A stretch of 64,000 nucleotides of DNA from Erwinia mallotivora (lineage in GTDB: Bacteria; Pseudomonadota; Gammaproteobacteria; Enterobacterales; Enterobacteriaceae), in NCBI RefSeq assembly GCF_000590885.1, contig NZ_JFHN01000029.1, positions 51,535 through 115,534 on the forward strand. Direction: 5' to 3'. Under the pieces are notes generated by a model, which did not search any database, was not told where the DNA came from, and saw nothing but the letters and a program-made list of their open reading frames with translations. A program made the translations under genes and the position numbers. Of the stretch, positions 1 to 8,894 are shown piece after piece. The number at the start of each line of letters is the position of its first letter. The first letter of the stretch is position 1.

Positions 1-285
1 GTCTTCTGCCACTGGAAGTAAAAAGGGAAAATATTCAGAATCATCCTGTATAAAAAACAGCAGAATATTCCAATGTATTAATTTTGATTTTTAATTTAAT
101 TAAAATTCTTTTCCGGTGACTTACAACATGCCTGTCATTCCTGGTTACATTATTAATGGCTGGTTTACAATAACAGTATTGTGAAGAATTTTTTCGAATG
201 CCGGAGATTATATTGTCATCCTCTTTACGGATGGTTTAAGTAAATCCCCGTAGAATGACGGCTTTGGTCATTTTTTTCAGGGGAA

Positions 286-1311
286 ATGATGGGCGGGGAA
301 AAAATACGACGGATTCTGGTTATCCGTATTGATTTTCTGGGTGATATGGTTTGTACAACGCCATTTTTGCACTCACTACGCAAACGATGGCCAGAAGCCG
401 AAATTCATGTTCTGGCTAATAAATACAATGCTTCCGTGCTGGATAATAACCCTGATGTTGATGTGGTTCATCACTATGTTTATTCGAAGCACTATCATAA
501 AAATCTCAGAGCAGGATTTCTGAATTCCCTGACCGACAGAATTCGGTTGATTTCGAAACTACGCAAGCTTAAATTTAATTTGCTTATTGTACCGAATGGT
601 GGGGTAAATAAAAATGCCATCAACTTTTCTAAGCAATTAAATATCTCTGACTGTCGTTGGCATAATGCGGATACCGAGTTCGACGACAGAAATCCCTTGC
701 ATGTCACTACAAGGCCTTTGGTACATGAGGTATTATCCGGCTACAAACTTGTTCCTGAGTTAGAAATACCTGATCCAATAACATTGCGCATTTATCCACA
801 GCAAGACCTTAAGACTAAGTGGCAGCATTATTTTAATAACAAGCAAAGGCGCAGAGTGGGATTATTTGTCTCTAATAACAGTTATGAGCGGCAATGGGCG
901 TGGGATAAATGGAAATCATTAGCAAAATCGCTGGCACCAGATTATGAGGTAATCATTTTTCACTCCCCTGAAGAAAAATTTCCTGCGGATTGGGGTGATA
1001 TGGCTGGCGTATATCGCGTATCAACACAAACTATACCCGATCTGATAGCAGCAATGACCTGTATTGATCTGTCGGTATCAGCTGACAGCGCGCCTGTACA
1101 TCTTTCCTGCGCACTCAATATTCCAGTGGTCGCATTATTTGAATCCCGCCCGGAGAAATATCTGCGTTGGTATCCTCTGGGCGTAAATAATATCTTGCTT
1201 CATGAAGGCAGTATTGTTAATGATATTTCAGTTCATCGCGTATTAATGGCGGTAAAAGAGTTGTTATCCGGAATTACAGTGCATGAATTAAAATTCAGGG
1301 AATCACATTAA
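286..1311 (+). CDS. Glycosyltransferase family 9 (heptosyltransferase-like) protein
   Basis: A 341-residue protein with the two halves expected of family-9 heptosyltransferases. The N-terminus reads KIRRILVIRIDFLGDMV, the usual first Rossmann strand followed by the acceptor-side D/GD motif. The C-terminal donor half contains SADSAPVHLSCALNIP (about residues 265-280), corresponding to the family's D-S/T-G/A-x-x-H-x-A/S nucleotide-sugar motif. By family it would add a heptose or related sugar from an ADP-sugar to lipopolysaccharide core or another glycan on the cytoplasmic face; the exact acceptor cannot be told. Two adjacent ATGs (286, 289) follow an AGGGG Shine-Dalgarno; 289 has the better spacing. 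The stop is three bases before the next small gene, so the two are probably co-transcribed. It is moderately AT-rich and lies where enteric genomes usually carry cpxP-side genes, so it is probably accessory. Confidence 0.85.
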   Translation: MMGGEKIRRILVIRIDFLGDMVCTTPFLHSLRKRWPEAEIHVLANKYNASVLDNNPDVDVVHHYVYSKHYHKNLRAGFLNSLTDRIRLISKLRKLKFNLLIVPNGGVNKNAINFSKQLNISDCRWHNADTEFDDRNPLHVTTRPLVHEVLSGYKLVPELEIPDPITLRIYPQQDLKTKWQHYFNNKQRRRVGLFVSNNSYERQWAWDKWKSLAKSLAPDYEVIIFHSPEEKFPADWGDMAGVYRVSTQTIPDLIAAMTCIDLSVSADSAPVHLSCALNIPVVALFESRPEKYLRWYPLGVNNILLHEGSIVNDISVHRVLMAVKELLSGITVHELKFRESH

Positions 1312-1314
1312 ATT

Positions 1315-1509
1315 ATGCCAGTGCGTAAATTGAAGAAAAAAAATCATGGACGCAGATGGGGTTTATCTGAAAAGGAATGTGAACATTGCCATGCTAAACG
1401 TGGTCTTATTGCCCGACTGATCGCGGCCGATAAGGATCTTTGCGATATTTGCTATTTTGAATTGGTAAGATCAACACGTGAAAGAGACCGCAAAGTTGAA
1501 GATGAATAA
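1315..1509 (+). CDS. Small basic zinc-ribbon-like protein, function unknown
   Basis: A 64-residue, highly basic protein (N-terminus MPVRKLKKKNHGRRWG). It has two CxxC knuckles, CEHC (residues 22-25) and CDIC (43-46), separated by 17 residues. That arrangement suits one structural zinc ion held in a treble-clef or ribbon fold. I do not recognise the family. Only three bases separate it from the heptosyltransferase stop, so it is likely the second gene of that operon. The ATG at 1315 is the only sensible start and relies on translational coupling, since no strong ribosome binding site precedes it. The cysteine spacing and the good reading frame argue that it is real. Function is unknown; a nucleic-acid-binding or regulatory role would be a guess. 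Confidence 0.6.
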   Translation: MPVRKLKKKNHGRRWGLSEKECEHCHAKRGLIARLIAADKDLCDICYFELVRSTRERDRKVEDE

Positions 1510-1765
1510 ACTGGCCTGCTCAATTTTTTAAATTTTACAACCAGCAGGAAGTAAAAGCCTCTGACAATTGGTTCACCTGACTGCGTCAGTCTTAGCAAGG
1601 GAGCGGGGCGTTTTGTCAAAATCCTCTCGCTGAGAGAACAGTCCCATTAATTAAATTTAATCAGCGAGTGGCTGCCGAGAGTGCTCCGATTCCACGACGG
1701 CTGGAAATGCTATTTTTCGACTTAAATCCAGTATACTGACAGCTCTGTACTGAACGGAGTAAGGC

Positions 1766-2644
1766 ATGGAACATCACTATGCACGGCTGGTAAATTCTGC
1801 CGCACTGGCTGCAACCACACTGGCCTCATTGTTACTGTTGGTGAAAATCTTTGCATGGTGGTACACCGGTTCGGTTAGTCTGCTGGCAGCGCTGGTGGAC
1901 TCGCTGGTGGATATTGCCGCCTCCCTGACCAATCTTTTTGTGGTGCGTTACTCCCTACAGCCTGCCGACGAAGAGCACACATTTGGTCATGGTAAAGCGG
2001 AATCGCTGGCGGCGCTGGCGCAAAGTATGTTTATTTCCGGCTCCGCGTTGTTCCTCTTTCTGACGGGATTGCAGCACATGGCCACGCCCAATGAAATGCA
2101 TGCGCCTCTGGTGGGTATGGTTGTGACTCTGATAGCGCTGTTTTCCACGCTGATGCTGGTGACTTTCCAACGCTGGGTGGTGCGGCGAACCCGTAGCCAG
2201 GCGATCCGTGCGGATATGTTACATTACCAGTCTGATGTGATCATGAACGGTGCGATCCTGCTGGCGCTGGCGCTCAGCTGGTATGGCTTTAAACGTGCTG
2301 ATGCTTTGTTTGCGTTAGGTATTGGCGTCTGGATCCTCTACAGTGCTTTGCGTATGGGCTATGAAGCCGTGCAGTCGCTCCTTGACAGGGCGCTGCCTGA
2401 AGCAGACCAGCAGGAGATTAAGAATATTGTCTCCAGCTGGCCGGGGGTGCAGGGCGTGCATGACATCCGTACCCGGCAATCTGGTCCGACACGTTTTATC
2501 CAGCTGCATCTTGAGCTGGACGACCACCTGCCGTTATTTCAGGCCCACCGCATTGCGGAAGACGTTGAGCAGGCTTTACTAAGAGGTTTTCCAGGTGCAG
2601 ATATCACTATTCACCAGGATCCCTGTTCGGTCGTTCCCGAATAG
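1766..2644 (+). CDS. fieF: Ferrous-iron/zinc efflux pump FieF (YiiP), cation diffusion facilitator
   Basis: A cation diffusion facilitator that exports Fe2+ and Zn2+ from the cytoplasm in exchange for protons. The 292 residues align along nearly all of E. coli FieF (300). The intramembrane metal site is intact: Asp45 and Asp49 (LVDSLVD) in TM2, and His153 and Asp157 (LHYQSD) in TM5. The N-terminal two thirds hold six membrane helices and the C-terminal 90 residues form the cytoplasmic metallochaperone-like domain ending [10 protein letters not shown]. The protein stops a few residues earlier than in E. coli, losing only the tail. The ATG at 1766 follows a GGAG about 8 nt upstream. Gene order fieF-pfkA-sbp-cdh matches E. 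coli. Confidence 0.97.
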   Translation: MEHHYARLVNSAALAATTLASLLLLVKIFAWWYTGSVSLLAALVDSLVDIAASLTNLFVVRYSLQPADEEHTFGHGKAESLAALAQSMFISGSALFLFLTGLQHMATPNEMHAPLVGMVVTLIALFSTLMLVTFQRWVVRRTRSQAIRADMLHYQSDVIMNGAILLALALSWYGFKRADALFALGIGVWILYSALRMGYEAVQSLLDRALPEADQQEIKNIVSSWPGVQGVHDIRTRQSGPTRFIQLHLELDDHLPLFQAHRIAEDVEQALLRGFPGADITIHQDPCSVVPE

Positions 2645-2741
2645 CAGCAATATGAGTTAATATTTCCAGTTATATGAGTGCTTCACCGCCGAAGTCGTCG
2701 GGTGGTGAAAAGGGGAGGAAAATAGCCAGATGTTCACTGAC

Positions 2742-2755
2742 CTGAATCAATTCAG
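2742..2755. promoter_or_regulatory. Cra (FruR) operator upstream of pfkA
   Basis: The sequence CTGAATCAATTCAG is a near-perfect palindrome matching the Cra consensus TGAATC-x-x-TTCA. It sits just upstream of a TATACT hexamer at 2770-2775, so bound Cra would cover the -35 region. In E. coli Cra represses pfkA and is released by fructose phosphates. The match is seen directly; regulation is inferred by analogy. Confidence 0.75.
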
Positions 2756-2769
2756 CCCAGAGGCATTGA

Positions 2770-2775
2770 TATACT
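2770..2775 (+). promoter_or_regulatory. Candidate pfkA -10 element
   Basis: TATACT lies about 94 bases before the pfkA start and one promoter length downstream of the Cra operator. No good -35 hexamer is present; the -35 position falls inside the operator. Confidence 0.5.
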
Positions 2776-2868
2776 ATTGCCATCATTAGTCCATAAAATC
2801 GCTCGCGGCGCTCCTTCCCCACGGCGTTCAGACTTTTTATATTTGCATTAACAAGTTCAGAGGTTGTC

Positions 2869-3831
2869 ATGATTAAAAAAATCGGTGTACTGACAAGTGG
2901 CGGTGACGCTCCAGGTATGAACGCAGCCATCCGGGGAGTTGTACGCGCAGCGTTAAGTGAAAATCTGGAAGTTTTTGGGATTTATGATGGCTATATGGGG
3001 TTGTATGAAGATCGCATGGTCAATCTGGATCGCTACAGCGTGTCGGATATGATTAACCGCGGTGGTACTTTTCTTGGCTCAGCCCGTTTCCCTGAATTCC
3101 GTGAAGAATCTGTCCGCGCCGTCGCTATCGAAAATATGAAAAAGCGTGGCATTGATGCGCTGGTGGTTATTGGCGGCGATGGTTCCTACATGGGGGCCAA
3201 GCGTCTTACTGAAATGGGTTTTCCGTGCATCGGTCTGCCCGGCACAATCGATAACGATGTTGCCGGAACGGATTACACTATTGGCTACTTCACCGCGCTG
3301 GAAACGGTGGTCGAGGCCATTGACCGCTTGCGCGATACCTCTTCCTCACATCAGCGTATTTCTATTGTGGAAGTGATGGGGCGTTATTGTGGCGACCTGA
3401 CGCTGGCGGCCGCCATTGCGGGTGGCTGCGAGTTTATCGTGCTTCCGGAAATTCCTTACACACGTGAGGAACTGGTGGAGGAGATCAAAGCCGGCATCGC
3501 CAAGGGTAAAAAACATGCCATCGTGGCGATAACTGAGCACATTTGTGATATCGATGAGCTGGCTAAATACATCGAATCTGAGACTAAACGTGAAACCCGC
3601 GCAACCGTCCTGGGGCATATTCAGCGCGGGGGGGCGCCAGTGGCCTATGACCGTATTCTCGCGTCGCGTATGGGGGCTTACTCTATCGAATTGTTGTTGC
3701 AGGGCTATGGCGGACGTTGCGTCGGTATTCAGAATGAGAAGATGGTGCATCATGACATCATTGATGCCATTGAGAATATGAAACGTCCATTCAAAGGCGA
3801 CTGGCTGGATACGGCTAAAAAACTTTATTAA
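2869..3831 (+). CDS. pfkA: 6-phosphofructokinase isozyme I
   Basis: ATP-dependent phosphofructokinase, converting fructose 6-phosphate to fructose 1,6-bisphosphate at the committed step of glycolysis in the cytosol. It has 320 residues, the same length as E. coli PfkA. The ATP-binding GGDAPGMN follows LTSGG at the N-terminus. The catalytic PGTIDND (about residues 124-130) and the fructose-6-phosphate-binding MGRYCGDL are present, as are the allosteric-site arginines. The ATG at 2869 starts [13 protein letters not shown] exactly as in E. coli. It has its own promoter region with a Cra site and is followed by a hairpin terminator, so it is monocistronic. Confidence 0.98.
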   Translation: MIKKIGVLTSGGDAPGMNAAIRGVVRAALSENLEVFGIYDGYMGLYEDRMVNLDRYSVSDMINRGGTFLGSARFPEFREESVRAVAIENMKKRGIDALVVIGGDGSYMGAKRLTEMGFPCIGLPGTIDNDVAGTDYTIGYFTALETVVEAIDRLRDTSSSHQRISIVEVMGRYCGDLTLAAAIAGGCEFIVLPEIPYTREELVEEIKAGIAKGKKHAIVAITEHICDIDELAKYIESETKRETRATVLGHIQRGGAPVAYDRILASRMGAYSIELLLQGYGGRCVGIQNEKMVHHDIIDAIENMKRPFKGDWLDTAKKLY

Positions 3832-3841
3832 GCAAAATCAG

Positions 3842-3866
3842 GGCACTGAAATACAGTGCCTTTCTT
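3842..3866 (+). terminator. Rho-independent terminator of pfkA
   Basis: Arms GGCACTG (3842-3848) and CAGTGCC (3854-3860) close a 5-nt AAATA loop and are followed by TTTCTT. It begins 10 bases after the pfkA stop. Confidence 0.8.
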
Positions 3867-3976
3867 ATGCAAATTGTTATGCCATTTAGCTATTACCGCT
3901 ATTTTTTAATTCTTTAAAACGTAAAAGACTTTGTGTCACGCTCTCTCACAGTAAAAAACCTTTGGGAGCGCGTGAA

Positions 3977-4969
3977 ATGAATAAGTGGAGTGTAGGGTTA
4001 ACCCTGTTACTGGCCTCAACCAGTGTTCTGGCAAAGGATGTGCAGCTGTTAAACGTTTCTTACGATCCAACTCGTGAGCTTTACGAGCAGTACAACAAGG
4101 CTTTCAGTGCCCATTACAAGCAGGAAACTGGCGATAATGTGGTCATCCGCCAATCTCACGGCGGCTCCGGCAAGCAGGCAACTTCAGTCATTAACGGTAT
4201 TCGCGCCGATGTGGTAACGCTGGCACTGCAATCAGATGTAGATGCTATTGCCGATCGAGGGCGCATTGATAAAAACTGGATCAAACGTCTGCCGGATAAC
4301 TCCGCTCCTTACACCTCCACGATTGTCTTCCTGGTACGCAAGGGCAATCCAAAGCAAATCCACGACTGGCAGGATCTGGTAAAACCGGGCGTTTCGGTGA
4401 TTACGCCAAATCCCAAAACCTCCGGTGGCGCGCGCTGGAACTATCTGGCCGCCTGGGGATGGGCGCTGGATAAAAACAAGGGTGATACAGCAAAAGCCCA
4501 GGCGTATATCCGCTCACTGTTCAAAAACGTCGAGGTTCAGGATTCCGGTGCGCGTGGCGCAACCAATACTTTCGTAGAGCGTGGCATCGGCGATGTGCTG
4601 ATTGCATGGGAAAACGAAGCGTACCTGGCGGTGAACAAGCTGGGCAAAGATAAGTTTGAAATTGTTACGCCGAGCGAGTCTATCCTGGCTGAACCTACCG
4701 TATCCGTGGTGGATAAGGTGGTAGACGAGCGTGATACCCGTAAAGTGGCTGAAGAGTACCTGAAGTACCTCTATTCACCTGAAGGGCAGGACATCGCGGC
4801 GCAAAATTATTATCGCCCACGCGATCCAGCGGTGGCGAAAAAATATGCCAGCACTTTTGCACCGGTCAAACTGTTCACCATCAACGATGCTAAGTTTGGC
4901 GGCTGGAGCAAAGCGCAGAAAACCCATTTTGCCGATGGTGGCACCTATGATCAGGCCATGCAGCGCTGA
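3977..4969 (+). CDS. sbp: Periplasmic sulfate-binding protein
   Basis: Substrate-binding protein that delivers sulfate (and thiosulfate) to the CysTWA ABC transporter for cysteine biosynthesis. The 330 residues match E. coli Sbp throughout, including [38 protein letters not shown] and the oxyanion-binding [12 protein letters not shown] Sec signal peptide is visible: [19 protein letters not shown], cleaved before KDVQL. The reading frame is open upstream to a TTG at 3962, but the ATG at 3977 is preferred. It gives the conserved N-terminus and has GGGAG (3964-3968) at ideal spacing. It is a single-gene unit with a strong terminator. In enteric bacteria CysB with N-acetylserine induces it under sulfur limitation; no site was identified here. 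Confidence 0.97.
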   Translation: MNKWSVGLTLLLASTSVLAKDVQLLNVSYDPTRELYEQYNKAFSAHYKQETGDNVVIRQSHGGSGKQATSVINGIRADVVTLALQSDVDAIADRGRIDKNWIKRLPDNSAPYTSTIVFLVRKGNPKQIHDWQDLVKPGVSVITPNPKTSGGARWNYLAAWGWALDKNKGDTAKAQAYIRSLFKNVEVQDSGARGATNTFVERGIGDVLIAWENEAYLAVNKLGKDKFEIVTPSESILAEPTVSVVDKVVDERDTRKVAEEYLKYLYSPEGQDIAAQNYYRPRDPAVAKKYASTFAPVKLFTINDAKFGGWSKAQKTHFADGGTYDQAMQR

Positions 4970-4988
4970 ATAATCCTGTCAGCATCAG

Positions 4989-5015
4989 GGCCGGACAACT
5001 GTCCGGCCTTTTTTT
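4989..5015 (+). terminator. Rho-independent terminator of sbp
   Basis: Perfect 8-bp stem GGCCGGAC / GTCCGGCC around an AACT loop, followed by seven T residues. Starts 20 nt after the sbp stop. Confidence 0.95.
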
Positions 5016-5130
5016 ATCTGCTGCTGCATTTGTAACCATTTTCATTAATCACCTGGGTATATTATTTGAAATGTTCTTCTATAATAATTGGTTTACATAG
5101 TGGGCCAATCACGCTCAGAGGTTTCCAGAT

Positions 5131-5889
5131 ATGCAGGGGCAAAAGCATACCCTCATCGCAGTGGTATTAGTTGGGGTGGTGGTGACAGCGGGCTGTGCCT
5201 CTGTAGCGTTGAGTAGAAAAAACAACGCGGATGCGTTGTGGAAAATTGTCAGTCAGAAATGCGTTCCCAACCAGCAAAAGAATCATGATCCCAGCCCCTG
5301 TCGTGCGGTCGATCTCCGTTATGATTATGTGGTGCTGAAAGATCGCGTCGGTCCGCTGCAATTTTTACTGATCCCGACGGAAAAGATCAGCGGAATTGAA
5401 AGTCCCAGATTGCTCAATCCTTCCACCCCCAATTTCTTCGCTGAAGCCTGGCGTTCTCGTCATTACATGAGTGAGAAGCGCGGCCAGCCGATGAGTGAGA
5501 GCGTGGTATCGCTGGCGGTTAACTCTGTCAGTGGCAGAACGCAAAACCAGCTACATATTCATATCTCCTGCCTGCGTAGTGATATCCGACAGCGTCTGGA
5601 CAGCCTGGCGTCGATACTGAAAAACAGCTGGCAGTCTGAACAGCTGGGAGAACATCAGTATCAGGTCAGAACGCTGACCGGCGATGAGATGCAGAGAACC
5701 AGCCTGTTTATCCGTGTGGCAAATGAGCTGCCCGGTGCACGTGAGGAGATGGGGAAATATGGCATAGCGGTGGCTGCGTTGCCGGATGGCCGCCGTGTGC
5801 TGATGGTCATCAGGCGCAACTTGTTGTTGCTCAACCCCGCCTCTGCGGAGGAGCTACAGGACCACAGTTGCAGCATTCTGAAATCGTAA
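5131..5889 (+). CDS. cdh: CDP-diacylglycerol pyrophosphatase
   Basis: Hydrolyses CDP-diacylglycerol to phosphatidic acid and CMP in phospholipid metabolism at the inner membrane. The 252 residues align with E. coli Cdh (251). The HIT-like catalytic segment GRTQNQLHIHISC lies at about residues 134-146, and CVPNQQKNHDPSPC and NPSTPNFFAEAW are conserved. The N-terminus is a single hydrophobic anchor (LIAVVLVGVVVTAGC) that could retain the enzyme in the membrane. The TAGC at its end resembles a lipoprotein box but has Thr at -3, which is unusual. The start at 5131 follows an AGAGG Shine-Dalgarno. In E. coli the next gene is tpiA; here tpiA is displaced by 10.7 kb of inserted genes. Confidence 0.95.
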   Translation: MQGQKHTLIAVVLVGVVVTAGCASVALSRKNNADALWKIVSQKCVPNQQKNHDPSPCRAVDLRYDYVVLKDRVGPLQFLLIPTEKISGIESPRLLNPSTPNFFAEAWRSRHYMSEKRGQPMSESVVSLAVNSVSGRTQNQLHIHISCLRSDIRQRLDSLASILKNSWQSEQLGEHQYQVRTLTGDEMQRTSLFIRVANELPGAREEMGKYGIAVAALPDGRRVLMVIRRNLLLLNPASAEELQDHSCSILKS

Positions 5890-5895
5890 AGGGAT

Positions 5896-6036
5896 AAAGC
5901 CTGGCCCATCAGACTGGGTTATTTGCCATTCCGCTGCCAGGCTGCGCGCACCTTGCGTACCCCCTCAGCGCTTCAGGTTGTTCCGCGCTGCCCGGGCCCG
6001 GAGTGATGACAACATACACGCCTGATGGCCAGGGTT
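5896..6036. repeat. Degenerate copy (C) of the ~140-bp dispersed repeat
   Basis: The spacer between the convergent cdh and yhjD stops resembles the clearer copies at 19677-19823 and 46083-46221. The left end AAAGCCTGGCCCATCAG and the right end (reverse complement AAAACCCTGGCCATCAGG) form an imperfect inverted repeat. The interior shares TTTGCCATT, CAGGTTGTTCCGCGCTG and GACAACA-x-ACGCCTG patterns. Divergence is substantial, so the relationship needs an alignment. Confidence 0.55.
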
Positions 6037-7041
6037 TTAATGTTTAATGGTGGCGGATTCGATCGGTTTGTCATCAGCATATTTTGCTGTGGCAATCCAT
6101 GCGGCGCAGAACAGCGTTAAGCGCGCAAAGAAATAGAAAAACGCCATCAGCCCCAACACCGATCCAAAAGCTGCTCCCGATGGCGAAGAAGCCAGTTTTG
6201 GCAGCGTTAATGTCATGATGAATTTGATGACTTCAAACCCAATAGCGGCGAGTAAAGTGCCACGAAACAGTGCTTTCTTACGGGGCTTATGGCGTGGGAG
6301 TATCCAGAAAATCCACAGAAATAACAAATAATTAGCCAGAATGGATATCGACAGGGCGATCAGCGTCATCGCCGGGCGCAGCCATTCAATACCCTCCAGG
6401 CCCAGCGCCCGGACAATGCTGGCCTGAGCCGCTCCGGCAACGGACGTCAAAGAGAGCGTGACAATCAGCGCCACGACCAGCCCGGTGAGCGAGATAAAGT
6501 CGCGCGTATACTTAAACCAGACCTTTTCCTTGTCCTGCTCGTTACGCTCCCAGACATCGCGTGACTGGGCACGGATGGCCTCTCGCAGATTACCCATCCA
6601 GCTAATCCCGGAGTAGAGCGCGATAAGCAACCCGGTCAGTCCGACGGTGGTACGCTGTTGCACTGCGGTGTTCACCGTGTTTTTCAGCGTTGAGGCAAGG
6701 GTGGGATCGCTGATGTTGTTGACGATCTTATTAATCAGCTCGGTCAATAAGTCCTGATTAGACGCCAGCACAAAGCCTACGGCGGCAAAGGACACCATCA
6801 GGATGGGAATCAGCGAAAGAAAGGAGAAATAGGTAATCGCAGCACCAAACTGGCTACCCAGCCGGTCGTTAAAGCGTTCTCCTGCACGAATAAAATGGGC
6901 CACGGCGTGGTTTGCCTTAAACCGGGTGGCAAGGGTTGAGACGCGATCAATCGATTTATCGACGGTCTGATTCCCCGTTTTGATATTAAGTAGTGATTTA
7001 TCCTGCTGATGCTGCACATCTGTCGGTTTTTTTTCCGTCAT
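6037..7041 (-). CDS. yhjD: Inner-membrane protein YhjD (YihY/BrkB family)
   Basis: Polytopic inner-membrane protein of the YihY/BrkB family; 334 residues, aligning end to end with E. coli YhjD. Conserved blocks are RLGSQFGAAITYFSFLSLIPILMVSF, ISDPTLASTLKNTVNTAVQQRTTVGL, and the C-terminal GAAFGSVLGLMAFFYFFARLTLFCAAWIATA, with about six hydrophobic segments. YhjD has been linked genetically to lipid A/LPS precursor transport (a yhjD point mutation suppresses loss of Kdo in E. coli), but its substrate is not established. In E. coli yhjD follows the LysR gene yhjC in the same orientation; the same arrangement is seen here, 55 bp downstream of a LysR gene. It is the first gene of the block inserted between cdh and tpiA. 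Confidence 0.93.
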   Translation of the reverse strand: MTEKKPTDVQHQQDKSLLNIKTGNQTVDKSIDRVSTLATRFKANHAVAHFIRAGERFNDRLGSQFGAAITYFSFLSLIPILMVSFAAVGFVLASNQDLLTELINKIVNNISDPTLASTLKNTVNTAVQQRTTVGLTGLLIALYSGISWMGNLREAIRAQSRDVWERNEQDKEKVWFKYTRDFISLTGLVVALIVTLSLTSVAGAAQASIVRALGLEGIEWLRPAMTLIALSISILANYLLFLWIFWILPRHKPRKKALFRGTLLAAIGFEVIKFIMTLTLPKLASSPSGAAFGSVLGLMAFFYFFARLTLFCAAWIATAKYADDKPIESATIKH

Positions 7042-7096
7042 GAAACCTTCTTCGTCTTCTTCAGGTGCGGGCTGTTAGCAAATTATAACCTGTGGA

Positions 7097-7996
7097 TCAG
7101 TCTACGTAACTTTGCATCGCCCTGCTCAGCCATTCCATAAAGACGTGTACCCGCCTCGCCAGATTACGGCGATGAGGGAAAATCAGCGACAGGGGCATTG
7201 GCTCTGGGCGAAAATGCGGCAGAATTTCAACCAGCCTCTTATCTTTAATCGCCTGACGCATTCCGCGTTCAGGTGCCTGAATAATGCCCAGGCCAGAAAG
7301 GCAGGCCGCACGATAAGCCTGAGTATTGTTGACGGTAACGGTGCCACCGGTCTTGATGAAATGGCGGTTTTTGCCGTCAAAAAATTCAAACCCCGCAGGC
7401 GTGCTACCCAAATGCTGGCTGTAATGCACCACGGCGTGAGTGGCAAGGTCCTCCAGCGCGACCGGCGTTCCAAAACGCGCCAGATAATCCGGGCTGGCGC
7501 AGTTAATCTGGGTCAGCGTTCCCAGAGAACGGGCAATAAGGCCGGAATCTTCCAGCACGCCACCACGTATTACACAATCAAAGCCCTCTCTGACCACATC
7601 CACCCGATGGTCGCTGCTGCTCAGTTCCAGCTCGATCCCCGGATACTGTTGAAGAAATTCCGGCAGCATTGGCAGGATACAGTCACAGGCCAGGCTGACT
7701 GGCATATCCACCCGCAGACGACCACTGACTGACGCGGGATCGTGTTGAAACAGCGAATCCATCTCTTCCAGCGTAGCCAGCAGCTCCCGGCAACGTTCGT
7801 AATAAACCTGACCGTCCTGAGTCAGCTGTACCCGCCGCGTGGTGCGATGCAGCAACCGCGTACCCAGCCTGTTTTCCAGCGTCTGGAGCTGTCGTGACAG
7901 GCTGCCTTTTGGTAATCCCAGGCTTTCAGCCGCGCGGGTGAAACTTTGTAATTCCGCCACCCTGACAAAAATCTGCATTGCCTGAATTTTATCCAC
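7097..7996 (-). CDS. LysR-family transcriptional regulator (YhjC-like)
   Basis: A 299-residue LysR-type regulator. The winged helix-turn-helix is at residues 1-60 (MDKIQAMQIFVRVAELQSFT, SLGLPKGSLSRQLQTLENRLG, RTTRRVQLTQDG). A periplasmic-binding-protein-like effector domain starts near residue 90 (SGRLRVDMP). The MDKI-x-AMQ-x-F start and RTTRRV motif recall E. coli YhjC (RcdB), and its position just upstream of yhjD agrees. It is divergently transcribed from a short-chain dehydrogenase across 115 bp, a classic LysR divergon, so it probably controls that enzyme and itself. The inducer is unknown. Orthology to YhjC is inferred from recalled sequence and synteny, so no symbol is given. Confidence 0.88.
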   Translation of the reverse strand: MDKIQAMQIFVRVAELQSFTRAAESLGLPKGSLSRQLQTLENRLGTRLLHRTTRRVQLTQDGQVYYERCRELLATLEEMDSLFQHDPASVSGRLRVDMPVSLACDCILPMLPEFLQQYPGIELELSSSDHRVDVVREGFDCVIRGGVLEDSGLIARSLGTLTQINCASPDYLARFGTPVALEDLATHAVVHYSQHLGSTPAGFEFFDGKNRHFIKTGGTVTVNNTQAYRAACLSGLGIIQAPERGMRQAIKDKRLVEILPHFRPEPMPLSLIFPHRRNLARRVHVFMEWLSRAMQSYVD

Positions 7997-8111
7997 TTTG
8001 CTGCCTTTTGTTGCTCAGAATGAAACAGTGATATGCATTTATGAATATTTATAGATCAGAGTGAAGCTAATAATCTCTCTTTTGTCGATAAAAAAACCAG
8101 TGGAGAAGAAC

Positions 8112-8870
8112 ATGAGCGATAAAATTGCATTAATTACCGGTGGAAGTCGTGGTTTAGGTAAGAATGCGGCGCTGAAACTGGCTGCACGAGGGGTAAATAT
8201 CATCCTGACCTGGCATAGCTTCGAACAGCAGGCGCGGGAGGTCGTTGCACAAATTGAGGCGCTCGGCTCCCGTGGCGTGGCGCTCCAGCTGGATACCGGC
8301 AACAGTAAAACCTTCCCAGGCTTTGCCACTGAAGTGCAGCAACAGCTAAAAGCGATATGGCAACGCGACACGTTTGATTATTTATTAAACAACGCCGGAG
8401 CCGGACTGCATCAGGAGTTCATCACCACCAGTGAAGAACAGTTTGACCAGATGGTGAATGTGCATTTCAAAGGCCCTTTTTTCCTGACGCAGAAGCTGTT
8501 GCCGCTGATGGCCGATGGTGGTCGCATTCTGAATGTATCCAGCGGGCTGGCCCGGTTCAGTTTGCCAGGCTCCAGCGCTTACGCTTCGGTAAAAGGTGCA
8601 ATTGAGGTGTTAACCCGCTACCAGGCGAAGGAACTCGGCGCGAGAGGGATCACCGCCAATGTGCTGGCCCCTGGCGCTATCGAAACTGATTTCAGTGGTG
8701 GGATGGTGAGGGACAATCCGCAGGTGAATGCTTTCGTCAGCTCCATTACGGCGCTGGGTCGTCCCGGATTGCCGGATGATATTGGTGATGCCGTTGCTTT
8801 ATTGCTTAGCGATGAGAGTGGCTGGATTAATGGTCAGCGCATTGAAGCCTCTGGCGGGATGGCGCTCTGA
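8112..8870 (+). CDS. Short-chain dehydrogenase/reductase (SDR family)
   Basis: Classical SDR of 252 residues. The Rossmann TGGSRGLGKNAA lies at residues 8-19, NNAGAG at about 94-99, a catalytic Ser in NVSSGLARF, and YASVK (Tyr and Lys of the active site) about 12 residues on. PGAIETDF and the C-terminal WINGQRIEASGGMAL are typical of glucose/3-oxoacyl-ACP reductase-like SDRs using NADP(H). The substrate cannot be told. The frame is open from 8061, but the ATG at 8112 is preferred: it follows GGAGAAG (8102-8108) and gives the canonical MSDKIALITGG start. It is divergent from the LysR gene, whose likely target it is, and convergent with phzF-like 24 bp downstream. Confidence 0.92.
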   Translation: MSDKIALITGGSRGLGKNAALKLAARGVNIILTWHSFEQQAREVVAQIEALGSRGVALQLDTGNSKTFPGFATEVQQQLKAIWQRDTFDYLLNNAGAGLHQEFITTSEEQFDQMVNVHFKGPFFLTQKLLPLMADGGRILNVSSGLARFSLPGSSAYASVKGAIEVLTRYQAKELGARGITANVLAPGAIETDFSGGMVRDNPQVNAFVSSITALGRPGLPDDIGDAVALLLSDESGWINGQRIEASGGMAL

Positions 8871-8894
8871 TGGAGCGCCTTAAAGTGGAATGGC

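Noticed and set aside
240..254. CpxR-box-like GTAAA-N5-GTAGA upstream of the heptosyltransferase gene
   Set aside because: One half differs from consensus, no promoter is aligned with it, and such 10-bp matches are common by chance.
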